NCBI GenBank assembly: GCA_028292565.1
Contig: JAQGMD010000022.1
Coordinates: 1 to 6,449, forward strand
Direction: 5' to 3'
Length of the DNA stretch: 6,449 nucleotides
Origin: Burkholderia sp.
GTDB lineage: Bacteria > Pseudomonadota > Gammaproteobacteria > Burkholderiales > Burkholderiaceae
In this document: positions 6,178 through 6,449 of the stretch, one piece after another
How the letters are laid out: each line of letters opens with the position of its first letter
How positions within the stretch are numbered: position 1 is the stretch's first letter
Translations under genes and position numbers: made by a program
Notes under the pieces: generated by a model
Told to the model about the DNA's origin: nothing
Seen by the model: only the letters and a program-made list of their open reading frames with translations
Database searches by the model: none

Positions 6178-6449
6178 GATGAATCCTGTTTTTTAAGCGG
6201 CGGGTGCGCTCAACAACGCGCCGCCGGATAAGAGCGTGATTCCCGCGTCGAACCGATCGACGCGAGCCTGGTTTCTTAGATCAGGCGGGAAGTCGGCGGG
6301 CCGCGCAAAAACGGGAGTAGCCGGATATGGACGAAAGCCGGCCGGTCGGCCGACAAGACAGGGAGCGGCCAAGCGGGCTGCCGGTGAAAATCCGGCGTGG
6401 ACTCCGGAGTGGGCACCGCAAAAAACTGGGCTACCGAGCAAACCGGGCA
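6178..6449. other. Structured non-coding leader region upstream of the TonB receptor gene
   Basis: No credible gene is seen in these 272 nt. Inverted repeats are dense. They include a bulged hairpin at 6199-6225; a perfect 8-bp dyad at 6244-6264; GCCTG/CAGGC at 6266-6286; TTCCCGC (6240-6246) pairing with GCGGGAA (6285-6291) around the two preceding elements; CGGCC-GGTC-GGCCG at 6339-6352; GCCGG/CCGGC around TGAAAAT at 6380-6396; and the palindrome ACTCCGGAGT at 6401-6410. GTAGCC (6317-6322) and GGCTAC (6429-6434) could close a domain of about 118 nt. I could not find a convincing promoter for the receptor gene here. High GC content makes some of these pairings likely by chance. Confidence 0.5.
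6244..6264. repeat. Perfect 8-bp inverted repeat in the receptor gene leader
   Basis: CGCGTCGA (6244-6251) and TCGACGCG (6257-6264) are exact inverted repeats around ACCGA. The element is 67 nt upstream of the GTG start. It may be an operator or an RNA stem. It does not look like an AT-rich Fur box, which would be the expected control site for an iron-uptake receptor. Confidence 0.45.

Noticed and set aside
6191..6225. Terminator formed by the T-run and GC hairpin near the receptor start
   Set aside because: On the plus strand the T-run precedes the stem, and on the minus strand an A-run follows it. Neither orientation gives the stem-then-U-run order of an intrinsic terminator.
6285..6333. 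GGCGGGAAGTC and AGTAGCCGGATA blocks as the 3' half of a plus-strand cobalamin riboswitch
   Set aside because: They come before, not after, the GGTGAAAATCC core-like hairpin, so the order is wrong for one riboswitch, and GCCACTG is absent.
6193..6441. 82-codon minus-strand reading frame upstream of the receptor gene
   Set aside because: It lies across GC-rich inverted repeats, is rich in Pro/Ala/Arg, and matches no family I recognise. It looks like an open frame in GC-rich non-coding DNA.

Overview
The window reads as ordinary chromosome of a GC-rich Gram-negative bacterium. Protein sequence style points to Betaproteobacteria, most likely Burkholderiales of the Oxalobacteraceae kind (Herminiimonas/Janthinobacterium/Collimonas-like). 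That placement is from recognition of the protein sequences only. The TonB-dependent outer-membrane receptor confirms an outer membrane. I see no insertion sequence, phage gene, CRISPR array, tRNA or rRNA.

Layout. (1) Bases 1-2235, minus strand: three genes in a row, read right to left. They are a LutC-type LUD-domain protein (2235-1573), a NhaD/CitMHS-like membrane transporter starting at TTG (1510-110), and the first 35 codons of a D-2-hydroxyacid dehydrogenase (105 to the window edge). The last two are 4 nt apart and probably share a transcript. (2) 2236-2560: a 325-nt divergent intergenic region with a good sigma70-like promoter for the rightward genes and two overlapping, mutually exclusive dyads. 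(3) 2561-4065, plus strand: fdxA, a seven-iron ferredoxin with all cluster cysteines, then a thioredoxin-reductase-like ferredoxin-NADP+ reductase. (4) 4086-4121: a strong bidirectional terminator with a GCAA loop, serving the reductase and the convergent receptor gene. (5) 4132-6177, minus strand: a 681-residue TonB-dependent receptor with a GTG start. (6) 6178-6449: no gene, but many inverted repeats and one short GGTGAAAATCC hairpin reminiscent of the cobalamin riboswitch core. The rest of that riboswitch is not visible.

How the genes work together. fdxA and the reductase form a plausible NADPH/ferredoxin electron-transfer pair. The minus-strand group joins a lactate-utilisation-type protein, a carboxylate or Na+/H+ transporter family member and a 2-hydroxyacid dehydrogenase. 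This hints at handling of 2-hydroxy or 2-oxo acids, but that is inference. The receptor is an uptake gene with no sigma/anti-sigma partner in view.

I do not find a convincing new biological system. The most checkable unusual items are a hairpin that would mask the ribosome-binding site of the transporter gene, possibly only in read-through RNA; the overlapping dyads upstream of fdxA; and the structured leader beyond the receptor gene.
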